NCBI RefSeq assembly: GCF_006636205.1
Contig: NZ_VIGB01000003.1
Coordinates: 2,941,001 to 3,005,000, forward strand
Length of the DNA stretch: 64,000 nucleotides
Origin: Kitasatospora acidiphila
GTDB lineage: Bacteria > Actinomycetota > Actinomycetes > Streptomycetales > Streptomycetaceae
Reading direction: 5' to 3'
Shown: in pieces, positions 20,077 through 28,375 of the stretch
Layout: every line of letters starts with the position of its first letter
Numbering within the stretch: the stretch's first letter is position 1
Program-made: the position numbers and the translations under genes
Notes under the pieces: generated by a model
Databases searched by the model: none
The model's input: only the letters and a program-made list of their open reading frames with translations
What the model was told of the DNA's origin: nothing

Positions 20077-21021
20077 TCACACCGGCAGGGCCTCCCCATC
20101 AGCCCCCGGGACTCCACCTACTCCGGCGAGAACGCCGGCCCGACCTCCCCGGCCGCTCCGAGCAGGCCGCCCGCCATGCGTGACCAGCGCCGCCGCTCCA
20201 GCCGTTTCGGCCTCAAGCGCCCTGCTCTCCTCCGGTGCCGTGTCAGACACGGCACCCACCACCTCCCCAACTCGCCGCCTGGTGGCCTGAGCCACGTGAG
20301 CCAGCTGCGCCTCTCCTGCCGCCGGACCATCGGCCAGCCCCGGCAGCGCCTCCGCCTCCAACTGCTGCTGCCCCGCGCTCGCCACCACACGCTCCAGCAT
20401 GGGAGCCGATCGCCGCCGGGAGCGCACCACCGGCGAGCCGGTCGGCTCGACCGCCACCTCGCCCACCGGCAACTGCCCCGCCCGCGAAGCCCCCTGGCCG
20501 ATCACTCCCGCCCAGCCAACCGGCTCGCCGGCCACCCCCTCACCCACGGCCCCGGCCAGCGACGCCTGCCCGCCCACGGCTCGCCGCTCACGCGCCGCCT
20601 GCGCGATCCACTCGGGCACCGCCTCGCCGGCCGACTGGACCCCGGCCTGCTCGGAACGCCCTCGAACCGACGAGCGGAAGGCCGAGGTGCCCCGGCCCAG
20701 ATCGTGCCCGATCGCCCGAGCGTCGATCTCGACCACCGACCGCCGCTTGCCCTCGTCCTCCCATTCACGCACCCGCAGCCGCCCGCTCACCAGCACCGGA
20801 TCGCCCTTCTCCAGCGAGCTGACGACATTCGACGCGAGCCCACGCCAGGCCAGCACCGTGACCCAGAGGGTGTCCCCGTCCACCCACTCGGCGCGCGCCC
20901 GGTCGTAGCGCCGCTCGGTCGAGGCCAAACGGAAGTTCGCCATCGGGATGCCACCCGCCGTCTGCCCGTACTGCACCATCGAGGCGACATTTCCAATCAT
21001 CGTGACCATGGTCTCGTTCAC
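20077..21021 (-). CDS. ssb: Single-stranded DNA-binding protein with a long C-terminal extension
   Basis: The first ~110 residues form an OB-fold typical of bacterial SSB: ETMVTMIGNVASM, TAGGIPMANFRLAS, DTLWVTVLAWRGLASNVV and KGDPVLVSGRLRVREWED. The remaining ~200 residues are an Ala/Gly/Glu/Val-rich low-complexity tail far longer than that of the usual SSB (150-200 aa in total). The tail lacks the acidic DDDIPF-type tip that recruits partner proteins; the protein ends ADGEALPV. GTG 21021 is supported by GAGGA about 7 nt upstream. It is probably a second, non-essential SSB paralogue, the kind linked to recombination, transformation or chromosome segregation in streptomycetes (inference). Two DnaA-box-like sites lie about 100-130 nt upstream. 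Confidence 0.88.
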   Translation of the reverse strand: MNETMVTMIGNVASMVQYGQTAGGIPMANFRLASTERRYDRARAEWVDGDTLWVTVLAWRGLASNVVSSLEKGDPVLVSGRLRVREWEDEGKRRSVVEIDARAIGHDLGRGTSAFRSSVRGRSEQAGVQSAGEAVPEWIAQAARERRAVGGQASLAGAVGEGVAGEPVGWAGVIGQGASRAGQLPVGEVAVEPTGSPVVRSRRRSAPMLERVVASAGQQQLEAEALPGLADGPAAGEAQLAHVAQATRRRVGEVVGAVSDTAPEESRALEAETAGAAALVTHGGRPARSGRGGRAGVLAGVGGVPGADGEALPV

Positions 21022-21124
21022 CGCAGGTCCTCACATTTCTCGCGTTTCTCGGCGCCCCGGATAATTCCCGGCCACACACGATGCTGGCGCATGCCGAGCG
21101 CACCGGCCGGAGGGAATTGAAACC

Positions 21125-21150
21125 TGTGGAAAACCCCACCTTGTGGACAA
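21125..21150 (-). promoter_or_regulatory. Two DnaA-box-like 9-mers upstream of ssb
   Basis: TGTGGAAAA at 21125-21133 and TGTGGACAA at 21142-21150 are, on the - strand, TTTTCCACA and TTGTCCACA. The latter is the consensus DnaA box of high-GC actinomycetes. Centre spacing is 17 bp and both have the same orientation as ssb, which starts about 100 nt downstream. This suggests DnaA-linked control of ssb; two boxes are far too few for oriC. Confidence 0.5.
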
Positions 21151-21634
21151 CTTTGCTGAGCCATAGCAGTATGATTTTCTCAATCGCAGCAAGCCCTGCT
21201 ATGCGTTCATGACAAGCACATGCCGGAGTGTCGGACACCTGGTCGGCGCGCCCCTGAACGAGTGGCCTACACCAGCTCTGTCCACGTCATCCGACTTGAC
21301 GAACCGATTTCCGACAGACTCCGCCGATACTCATCGGTCACGTTCCCGGCACACCCCGCTACCGGTGCGGCTAGTCCATAACGGCTGAGGAGACATCGCC
21401 ATAACGACTGCACAACGTCCGGCGGCAACACCGCCCCCAACGCTGCACTCGTCGTACCTACCTGCGATTATCAGACCGCTATCGCAAGGCCGACACACCC
21501 ACCCCACACGTGGAAAGCCGAGCAAGGCAGCGGACGCCCTTATCCTGTCCCGGCGGGGCAAGGGCTTCATCACCCCCACCCGCACCCAAGGCAATAGGCA
21601 GGAACCCCAACAGGTCCCGCGCCAACGCCCACCC
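21151..21634. other. Intergenic region before tRNA-Arg
   Basis: About 480 bp without a convincing gene; small frames here lack ribosome sites and codon bias. A CTGTCCACG at about 21279 is a weak third DnaA-like match. The tRNA promoter should lie in the last 60 bp, but no clear -35/-10 pair could be chosen. Confidence 0.4.
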
Positions 21635-21707
21635 GCCCCCGTAGCTCAGCGGATAGAGCAGGTGCCTTCTAAGCACTTGGCCGCAGGTTCGAGTCCTGCC
21701 GGGGGCG
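21635..21707 (+). tRNA. tRNA-Arg (anticodon TCT)
   Basis: A complete cloverleaf of 73 nt. The acceptor stem GCCCCCG pairs perfectly with CGGGGGC; the D-arm is GCTC/GAGC. The anticodon arm GGTGC-CTTCTAA-GCACT places TCT at 21668-21670, and the T-arm is GCAGG-TTCGAGT-CCTGC. The discriminator base is G and no CCA is encoded. It reads AGA codons, rare in this genome type. The 3' half is overlapped on the opposite strand by the end of the serine recombinase frame, so this gene is probably the attachment site of the adjacent element. Confidence 0.97.
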
Positions 21708-23630
21708 CTCGCAAGATGGCTGGTCAGCCGGGGCACTGTGAGAACAGGGCTCCGGCTGGTCGGCCTCAGCTGCCAGCTTCCCATCGGGATCAGCCAAGCA
21801 CATAGAGGACACCTGCTCCACCAGGTGGGCGACCTCGCCCGCTAGCCTGGCCGGGATCGTCGCCTGCAGGGTCACCTCGCGACACCGCCGGTCGTAGCGC
21901 ACCACCAGGCGGAAGGCGTCGTACAGCTCACGCTGAAGGTCCTCGGGGACATCCGGCAGGCGCGTGCGTAGCAATGGGATGTACCTCAGCACGTCAAGGT
22001 CCTGCGCCGTATCGTCGCCGGCCCGCTCAGCTACGACTTCGGCCGGCTGGGCCCGGAGCTTCTGGCCTGCGGCGTCCAGCTCCTTGAAGCTGTTCCGCAC
22101 CCCGGCGCGGAAGCGGGCGGCCAGCTCCAGGTCGCCATCGAAGTCGCAATCGGACAACTGGCTGAAAAGAGCCTGCTGGCGCCGGTCGTTGTCGGCGATC
22201 GCCTGGCGCAGGACCTCTTCCTTGCCTTGGTTGGGGGCCACGGCGTGAGCCTCCGGCGGGCGGAGCTCAGCAGCGAGTAGCTTGTGCCGATCTGGTCCGA
22301 AGATCCGTTCCGCGAAGAAGGTGTGGACCAGATCGGTCAGGGCCTTCCCGCTGATCCAGACTGCGGTCGGATGCGGTTCGTGGCCCGGGCCCTCGACCTC
22401 CTCCCGGGTCTTCGGTTGGCAGCAGTAGTACTCACGCCCCTTGCTGAACTTCCCGAACATCCGGCGCCCGCAGATCTCGCACCGGACGTAGGAGCGCAGC
22501 AGGTAGCTGCGCTGGGTGGCCGGGTGGCTGTGGAGGGTGCCGTGGTCCCGTGTCGGTCGCCCGTTGCCCGGAACGGGCAGGGCTGCATCGAACATCTCAC
22601 GGCTGACCAGCGGTTCGTGAGTGGGCTGCGGAGACCAGATCCACTCGCTCGGCGGGTTGTTCTTGTTGCCCTTCTTACGGGCCCGGCGGTTCCACACCTG
22701 GTATCCCGTGTACTTCGGGTTCTCCAGGATTCCGCGTACCGCCGAGCCGGTCCATCGCCCGACCGCCGTGTCCGTCCGGATGGGGGCCGGCGGCGGGTAG
22801 ACGGCATGGTCGCGGTCGAGCCGGTTGGCGATGGCTCGGTGGCTGAGGCCGTGGACCACCCGGAGGCGGAAGATCTCGGTCACGACCGCTCCACACTGCG
22901 GGTCCGGCACGAGGCGGTGCTTGGTCCGCCCCTCGGCTCGGCGAGCCGGGACCGGGTGCGGGACCTTGTCAGCGAGGTAGCCGTACGGCGGCTTGCCGAT
23001 GTTCCACCCCTGGCGGGTGTGTTCGCAGAAGCCGTCCCAGGACAGCTCCAGCATCTGCAGGACATACCACTCGGAGACGGCCTGCTTGACCCGGCGGGTG
23101 AGCGTGGGCGTCGCCTTCTTCGCCTTCCCCGGCATCGTGATCGGCTCGTCTGCCGCGCAAAGGGCGATGCCGTTGCGTTCCAGCTCATACTCGATCTTCG
23201 TGCCGAAGTAGGTGCGGCGGGCAACGCGCTCGATCGACTCGCAGATGACGGCGGCGAACCTTCGTTTGGGGCTTTCGGCCTCGGTGAGAAGATCGGCGAT
23301 CCCCCCGTCGCGCGGGATGTTGATGTTGAACCGCTCATGTGCCTTGCCCCTACCGCGAGCTGCAAGGTCCTTGCGGCCGGACTCAACGTCGTAGAAGTGG
23401 GCGACGATCACCCAACCAGCCGGCATCGCAGCTCGGGCATTGCGCAGTTGCCGGGGCAGGGAGAGGGTCGGGTCCTGCGCGTCTTCATCCGAGGTACGAC
23501 CGAGCCAGGCGACTGGCACCACCACCGGGGCCTGTTCAATGGGAGGAACGATCTCCTGGGGCTGGGCCGACCAGGGACGGTGCGGCGGGGTGTGGACACG
23601 GGGCCAACCCGAGTAGTCAGCGTCGGTCAT
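21669..23630 (-). CDS. Large serine recombinase (integrase), reading frame ending inside tRNA-Arg
   Basis: Site-specific recombinase of up to 653 aa. An N-terminal resolvase domain (about 40-190) has the nucleophile in GRTSDED (S47). A recombinase domain (about 200-330: GKPPYGYL, NPKYTGYQVWNRR) follows, then a zinc ribbon (about 400-425: VRCEICGRRMFG...YYCC) and a coiled-coil region (about 480-560). This is the domain order of phage/ICE large serine integrases. ATG 23630 follows GGAG at a spacing of about 6 nt. The last residues (RPRQDSNLRPSA) are the antisense of the tRNA-Arg, and the stop falls in the anticodon loop. The native C-terminus before integration was therefore probably different. 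The adjacent genes (small ORF, two methylase-like genes) run in the same direction and probably belong to the same element. Confidence 0.92.
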   Translation of the reverse strand: MTDADYSGWPRVHTPPHRPWSAQPQEIVPPIEQAPVVVPVAWLGRTSDEDAQDPTLSLPRQLRNARAAMPAGWVIVAHFYDVESGRKDLAARGRGKAHERFNINIPRDGGIADLLTEAESPKRRFAAVICESIERVARRTYFGTKIEYELERNGIALCAADEPITMPGKAKKATPTLTRRVKQAVSEWYVLQMLELSWDGFCEHTRQGWNIGKPPYGYLADKVPHPVPARRAEGRTKHRLVPDPQCGAVVTEIFRLRVVHGLSHRAIANRLDRDHAVYPPPAPIRTDTAVGRWTGSAVRGILENPKYTGYQVWNRRARKKGNKNNPPSEWIWSPQPTHEPLVSREMFDAALPVPGNGRPTRDHGTLHSHPATQRSYLLRSYVRCEICGRRMFGKFSKGREYYCCQPKTREEVEGPGHEPHPTAVWISGKALTDLVHTFFAERIFGPDRHKLLAAELRPPEAHAVAPNQGKEEVLRQAIADNDRRQQALFSQLSDCDFDGDLELAARFRAGVRNSFKELDAAGQKLRAQPAEVVAERAGDDTAQDLDVLRYIPLLRTRLPDVPEDLQRELYDAFRLVVRYDRRCREVTLQATIPARLAGEVAHLVEQVSSMCLADPDGKLAAEADQPEPCSHSAPADQPSCERPRQDSNLRPSA

Positions 23631-23687
23631 GGTTACTCCATCACGTGTTGTCCGACGGTTTCTGTCAGGTCGGCCCCGGACTGTCGT

Positions 23688-23942
23688 TCACACCCCTGGA
23701 TGGGCAGCCAACCAGGCGAGGATCTTGAGGATGACTTCCGCCTGGTGGGCTCGGAGGGCCTCGTCCTCTTCCGACAGCAGGTTGAGGCGACGCTCCGAGC
23801 TCCTGAGGTGATGTACCTGCCCCCGCCACTCCTTCCGTTGTGATGTGACGTCAGTTACGGATCCGGCCTGGGTCGATGGACGCTTGGTTGGTACCCCCTG
23901 GTCAAGTACCTGATCGGGGGATCCGGTGGTGTGCCGACGCAT
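23688..23942 (-). CDS. Small hypothetical protein between methylase and recombinase
   Basis: An 84 aa protein whose ATG (23940-23942) directly abuts the methylase stop (23943-23945), so translation is probably coupled. The C-terminal half (WRGQVHHLRSSERRLNLLSE... to LAWLAAHPGV) is amphipathic and may form helices; there is no known motif. Position directly before the recombinase resembles a recombination directionality factor or regulator, but that is only positional inference. Confidence 0.5.
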   Translation of the reverse strand: MRRHTTGSPDQVLDQGVPTKRPSTQAGSVTDVTSQRKEWRGQVHHLRSSERRLNLLSEEDEALRAHQAEVILKILAWLAAHPGV

Positions 23943-24932
23943 TCACCACGTACCGCCGCTTGTGGCCGAGTCACCCTCTGCCTGTCGGCCTCCGAGGCCT
24001 TTCGCGGCGGCCGGCTTGGTGAACACGAGGACGTCCTGGTGAACGATGAGGTGCATCGGTACTCCGGCCGCGCGGGCAGTCCTGACGTTCTGCAGCTGGA
24101 AGAAAGAGGGGCGCGCCACCAGTTCGCCGTCGCGCACACCGGCGAGGAGAGCGACGCAGCGCTCGACCGGGGTGAGACCAACCGCCTGACCGGCGGCGAT
24201 GACAGCGGCGGGGAGATCGACGAGCTCGCCTTGGTGCCGCCAGGGTCGGGCGGTCACCGCAACGTGAGCACCAGGCGCAAGGAGCGGCAAACAGCTGGTG
24301 AGGATTGCCGTGAAGGCGTCGAGGAGGTCGTCGGTCGGGGCGTGGGCGAGGTTGGCCGGATTGCTGCCGTAGCTGGTGTCGAACTTGCCGATGCCGCTTC
24401 GGCCGGTCTCGCGGGTGGCGCGGACTTGACCGTGGACGGAGGCACCGTAGGGCGGGGAGGTGAGCAGCAGTTGGACTCGCCCGCGGTGACTGGCGTCGAC
24501 CAGCGAGTGGGTGTGGCGGGCGTCTCCGGTCTTCACCCGAGCGTTACCAGTCGCGCCTTGGGCGCGGGCGAAGGCGAGGTTGGCGCGGGCGACTGCGGTC
24601 CAGCGGCTTTCGAGCTCGACGCCGACGGCGTTACGGCCGAGGTGGACTGCTTCGACCAAGGTCGTACCGATGCCACACATCGGGTCCAAGACGAGCTCGC
24701 CGGGGGCGGTGTAGGTGGCGATCGCGTGGGCGGCGATCGCCGGGAGCATCTTGGCCGGGTGGGCGGCGGAGGCCGGGGTGTAGCGCTCGCGGCGCTGGTT
24801 GCGGGCGTCCTTCTGGGCGGTGACCCACACCGAGGTCGGCAGCGTGGCAAGGGTCGCCGGGGCGGGCACGGCACCGAGCGACCATGGAGCAGCCAGCCGG
24901 GCGGCGGGGACGGGCTGGGGGTGGGCGGTCAT
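23943..24932 (-). CDS. Site-specific DNA methyltransferase (N4/N6-amino type)
   Basis: SAM-dependent DNA methylase of 329 aa. Motif I DPMCGIGTT lies at residues 83-91 and the catalytic motif IV TSPPYG at about 158-163. The order motif I then TSPPY, and the small size, fit the gamma-like amino-methyltransferases; TSPPY is frequent in N4-cytosine enzymes. The N-terminus contains RRERYTPASAAHPAKMLP, a typical substrate/cofactor loop of this family. ATG 24932 is preferred over longer starts because GAGGAG lies about 7 nt upstream. No restriction endonuclease gene is seen, so it is an orphan methylase, probably carried by the element next to tRNA-Arg. Recognition sequence unknown. Confidence 0.88.
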   Translation of the reverse strand: MTAHPQPVPAARLAAPWSLGAVPAPATLATLPTSVWVTAQKDARNQRRERYTPASAAHPAKMLPAIAAHAIATYTAPGELVLDPMCGIGTTLVEAVHLGRNAVGVELESRWTAVARANLAFARAQGATGNARVKTGDARHTHSLVDASHRGRVQLLLTSPPYGASVHGQVRATRETGRSGIGKFDTSYGSNPANLAHAPTDDLLDAFTAILTSCLPLLAPGAHVAVTARPWRHQGELVDLPAAVIAAGQAVGLTPVERCVALLAGVRDGELVARPSFFQLQNVRTARAAGVPMHLIVHQDVLVFTKPAAAKGLGGRQAEGDSATSGGTW

Positions 24933-24973
24933 AGCGGGCTCCTCACGCGATGAGCTGGGGGCGGCTGGGGCCT

Positions 24974-25740
24974 TCACGGCTTGGTGAAGGCGAACACGTC
25001 TTTGTGGATCACGTGGTGGCGGCCGGGCCACGGCCGGGTGTGGTGGCAGGCGCAGTCCTGGCGGGCCGCAGAGGTGCCGGGGTGGCGGGGTTGAGGTGGC
25101 CGTCAGTGGCGGTGGCTTCGGCTGCGACGATGTGCTGGAGGTAGACCAGTCCGCTGGCCCGGGCGTGGGCGATCAGGTAGGCGGTGGTGTCCTGGCCGGT
25201 GCTCTGACGAGCCGTCATCACCAGCACACCGTCGGGCTTGAGTGCCTGGGCGCAGGCATCGGTGAGGGCGGCGAGTTCGGCGTGGGTGGTGAAGGCGTGC
25301 GGGGCGGCGATTGCGAGTTGGGCGCTGCCGTGGTGGTGGTCGGGGGTGGTCGAGTGTGAGCCGGCGTGGCCTCGGCGCAGCAGGGCGAGGGAGGCGACCT
25401 GCGCGGCCTGGTGCTGGAGGTTGGCGTAGGCGAGGTCGGCGTCGTGGCGGGTGCGGGCGTAGCCGAGCGCCTTGCGGCCGGTGGTGACGGCGGCGATCAG
25501 GCAGGAGGCGTTGCCTGCGTCGGGGACGTAGACGAGGTCGCCGGGAGCGGTGAACGCTTCGACGATCTGCCGGGCCAGGCCCAGGGGGATCCGGTTGGCG
25601 CAGGCCGCGCCGACGGGGGTCTCGCAGACCGGGCAGCAGCCGGCCAGCGGTTCGGTCAGCCAGACCGACAGGGGGACGCCGGTGGGGTTGGTGCGGGGGC
25701 GCTTGGGGGTGTACGGGGTGGGGCGGGTGGGCTGGTTCAT
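24974..25740 (-). pseudogene. DNA-methylase-like protein with degenerate catalytic motifs, -1 frameshift near 25080
   Basis: ATG 25740 opens a frame resembling the neighbouring methylase: VEAFTAPGDLVYVPDAGNAS sits where motif I should be, and LAIAAPH replaces TSPPY. The N-terminus adds a CPVCETPVGAAC cysteine motif. As written, the frame stops at 25009. One extra base in GGGG at 25079-25082 (or 25087-25090) continues it into RHHVIHKDVFAFTKP, matching the paralogue's C-terminal HQDVLVFTKP, and ends at 24974 (255 aa). I take the shift as a likely homopolymer error. Because DPxCGxGTT and TSPPY are both altered, the protein may bind DNA or SAM without methylating. It probably forms a functional pair with the intact methylase 41 nt downstream. 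Confidence 0.65.
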
Positions 25741-25986
25741 GCGGGTTCGGCCCGACGGCCGCCGCGTGACGCTGACACCTATAGAAACCGGACTTTGGGC
25801 CGTTTCTAACGGGCCATCAACTCAGCTTGCGATAATTCATACCGCTGACGACCGGCGGGACAGGCCCCGGGCGCCGGCTAATGGGGGCCAACTCCCCGAC
25901 CACAACCTTGCTACCGCGCCCCTGTTGCTCCGATCCATCGGTGAGCGCCCAGTGGCCTCGCCGCCGCACGGGGCCCGGGTCTGCAG

Positions 25987-26220
25987 AAGACCACAGTCGA
26001 CCTATATGCGGCGATCCGCCGGGACACATGCGTTGGCCTGTCGACCCGTGTCCTCCAGCGAGAGGACTGTGTCGGCTTTCTGACGGTGAGGCAGGTCGCT
26101 GAGGCTATGTCGCCTGAGCCCGCCGGCCGGTGGCGCGTGCGTCCGCTGGACCACCGGTCGGAGGCCTGGAGGACTACACCTCGACCGTTCTTCAGCGACT
26201 GGCCGGAGCGTAACTCCGAG
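25987..26220 (+). mobile_element. Probable IS21-family transposase (IstA) 5' remnant
   Basis: In the frame beginning at 25987 the translation KTTVDLYAAIRRDTCVGLST, then RVLQREDCVGFLTVRQVAEA and MSPEP, resembles the N-terminal helix-turn-helix of actinomycete IstA transposases (VELYAAIRRD..GMSxRALxRKYxVGxxTVRxALxxxxPEP). The similarity fades after about 75 codons; no catalytic DDE part or IstB helper follows. No start codon or ribosome site is evident. The stretch 25741-25986 holds nothing I can support. Treat it as a decayed insertion-sequence fragment. Confidence 0.4.
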
Positions 26221-26226
26221 CTGTCG

Positions 26227-26973
26227 TCAGAGGCCGGCTTCGACGAGGATTCGTTCCATCCGGGCTTGCGACAGCACGGGGTTGGCCGCAGCTGCCTCGG
26301 CGACCTGGGGCACCGGGTCCGCCAGCAGCTGCTCCAGTAGGTCCGCGCTGACGTTGGGGTGTCTGGCCGCGCCCGCGCGCAAAAACGACTCCGCGGCCTC
26401 CTTGAACCGCCGCAGCTCCGTAGCGGGCAGCCCAGGATCCTTCAGCGCAAGGAAACGCACCGCCGGGTTCGGATCGTCCGCGAAGTCGCGCAGCTCTTGG
26501 CGCGGGAAGTTGGGGTGGTCCACCAGCGGGGGGCGGACATGGGAGCGCTCGCCGTGGGCGCGGAGCAGCCGAAGCAGGACCTGTGGTGGTGTGTCGGGTC
26601 GGTGGGCGGCTGCGCGGCGGACGGACACGTCCGGGTCGTTGTCCAGCCTCTGCCAGGCCTCCTCTGGCAGGTCCCGGCTGGCGGCAAGGATCCGCCGGAA
26701 CACCGCGTGCGGGCAGTCGAGGTAGGTCAGCCGTTCGGCGAGGGATGCGTCTCGCAGCCAGTTCGGCTTGTAGGGCGACCAGCGGAGAGCGACGGCGGCG
26801 TCGTCACTGCCGGCAGCATCCTCGGCTTCCACCAGCGCGAGCAGCCGGTCCCGGGTCTCCGGGGTGGCATGGCGGCTGTAGGCCACCGCAACGCGCACGG
26901 ACGGGTCCGCACTCTCCTGCAGGCGGGCCACCATATCGGCGGTCAAGTGCGGGTTGCCTGCAACCGCGTGCAA
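26227..26973 (-). pseudogene. HEAT/leucine-rich-variant repeat protein, 5' truncated
   Basis: The 248 aa frame consists of about eight ~24-residue helical repeats of the type NPxVRxAVAxRPDTPxEVLxRLL, e.g. NDPDVSVRRAAAHRPDTP and DDPNPAVRFLALKDPGLP. Such repeats form solenoid protein-binding surfaces. The frame is preceded directly by an in-frame TAG. The first codon would be TTG 26973 or ATG 26934, neither with a ribosome site. The first visible repeat (AVAGNPHLTADMVARLQ) is already mid-pattern. The N-terminus therefore seems lost at a junction near 26975. The adjacent IS21 remnant suggests a rearranged locus. Confidence 0.6.
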
Positions 26974-27310
26974 CTAACGGCTCCGTCCGGGCGAAATACG
27001 GCGAACGTCAGAGCAAGGGCATCGTCATCAAGCGACCGCCAGACGCCGCCACTACCACCGACGCATCGTCGGTCACGATGCAAATCAACCTGATGTACCG
27101 TCAGCTCGCCAGGCTGAGAAAGGGGCCTCTGACTAGCGATGACGGTGAACTGCCTTTGGAGCACTCCCCCTTCGAGTCCTCCAAGCCCGCTACCAGGACA
27201 GCTCCACCTCGCGGTCTGGAGCATCATCCACTCGAAACGAAGCCGTACCTGGTGACCCACTATCAGTTATCTTTGGCGTGCTCACGGTTGGCTGGTCGGA
27301 GGGGGCGAAC
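26974..27310. other. Non-coding stretch between truncated repeat protein and lipoprotein gene
   Basis: About 340 bp with lower GC than its surroundings and no frame with a ribosome site or coding bias. It may hold the promoter of the lipoprotein gene at 27311, whose GGAGGGGG ribosome site lies at the end of the stretch. No other structure recognised. Confidence 0.35.
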
Positions 27311-28375
27311 GTGGGTCGGTACGACCAGGCGCGTACGGCGGGCGCCGCCCTGCTGCTCGTTCTGCTGCTCGGCGGCTGTGGCGGCGACAACACCGGCAAC
27401 AGCCCGCCTCCCGACACCAGCCAGGTCGACTACGTCGCCAACCTGCGCGCCGACCAACATGCCCTGGACCGTGGGCAGTTGCTCTACACCAACCTCGGCT
27501 CGGTGGACGTCGGCACGGACCACACCTTCGAGATCACCGTGACCGACCTCGGCAAGGGACCGCAGCTCGCGCACCCCGATCCCGTTCCGCAGGGCTGGGT
27601 GGCCCCGCCCCAGGACGTACCGACAGGCGGCGACGTAGGCATCCGCCTCACCTGCGACGGTGTCAGCTGCGCGTCCTACGATGACATGCGCAAACCGGTA
27701 GTCGTCCCGGGCCGGGCCGTCACCTGGAGCTTCGGCCTGCACCTCGGTTCCCCGGGCCAGGCGCATATCCACATCGACGCCGTGGTGTATCGCACCAGCA
27801 GCGACCAGGTGCTATCGAGCGCCGCGCCGATCGACGTCGAGGTCTCCGTGCGGCGCACCTGGGCCTACACGCTCGGCCAGGCGGTGCACTGGATCTTCAC
27901 CAGCGCCACCGGTCTCGGACTGTTCTCCGGCGGCGCCGTCCTCACCGCCATCGGCGGCTGGCTCCGCCGGGTCAGAGCGGCCCGCCGCCGGCCCGACGTG
28001 GACCGGGTTCTGGCCGCGATACCGGCCGCGGATGCCCGTGACCGGGCACTGTTCGGACTGCTGCGCCTGACGAACCGCCCGATCCGCGAGGTGGTGGCGA
28101 TCCGTCGCTCGGACGTGTTCATGCATGGCTCGGCCATGGCGGTCACCTTCCCGACGCTCTCCGAATCGATCTACCAGCACCGTGTCACGGGCCGCCGCCT
28201 GCGCCAGGCCGTGCGCCATCTGGCCACGTCCTGCTCCGGCGAGCGGATCTTCGGCGACGGCCCGGACACCGCGACCCCCGAGGTCACCGACCGCTGGCGC
28301 CGGCACTGCGCTCGCGTGAACCTGGACCTGCCACTCACGGCACTCCACTCCTACCCGGCGCCCGATGGGCACTGA
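27311..28375 (+). CDS. Membrane-anchored lipoprotein with a cytoplasmic C-terminal domain resembling a degenerate tyrosine-recombinase fold
   Basis: GTG 27311 is preceded by GGAGGGGG (about 6 nt). The N-terminus is a lipoprotein-type signal (basic start, AGAALLLVLLLGGC, with Cys as probable lipidation site), followed by a ~170-residue extracytoplasmic beta-rich domain containing CDGVSCASYDD. A transmembrane helix (VHWIFTSATGLGLFSGGAVL, about residues 200-220) then leads to a basic cytoplasmic part. The latter reads ALFGLLRLTNRPIREVVAIR followed by SDV, then RVTGRRLRQAVRHL and finally LTALHSY. This echoes the LxxxTGLRxxEVLALRxxDV and HxLRH patterns of tyrosine recombinases, but the Arg/His/Tyr catalytic set is not complete. 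Function unknown; possibly a sensor or a decayed fusion. Confidence 0.55.
   Translation: MGRYDQARTAGAALLLVLLLGGCGGDNTGNSPPPDTSQVDYVANLRADQHALDRGQLLYTNLGSVDVGTDHTFEITVTDLGKGPQLAHPDPVPQGWVAPPQDVPTGGDVGIRLTCDGVSCASYDDMRKPVVVPGRAVTWSFGLHLGSPGQAHIHIDAVVYRTSSDQVLSSAAPIDVEVSVRRTWAYTLGQAVHWIFTSATGLGLFSGGAVLTAIGGWLRRVRAARRRPDVDRVLAAIPAADARDRALFGLLRLTNRPIREVVAIRRSDVFMHGSAMAVTFPTLSESIYQHRVTGRRLRQAVRHLATSCSGERIFGDGPDTATPEVTDRWRRHCARVNLDLPLTALHSYPAPDGH

Noticed and set aside
21125..21150. Chromosomal origin of replication
   Set aside because: Only two or three DnaA-box-like sites and no dnaA/dnaN neighbours; oriC has many boxes.
21709..21780. C-terminal residues RPRQDSNLRPSA of the recombinase as a genuine domain
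   Set aside because: This string is the antisense translation of a tRNA gene and is seen wherever a frame runs into a tRNA; it is not a functional domain.
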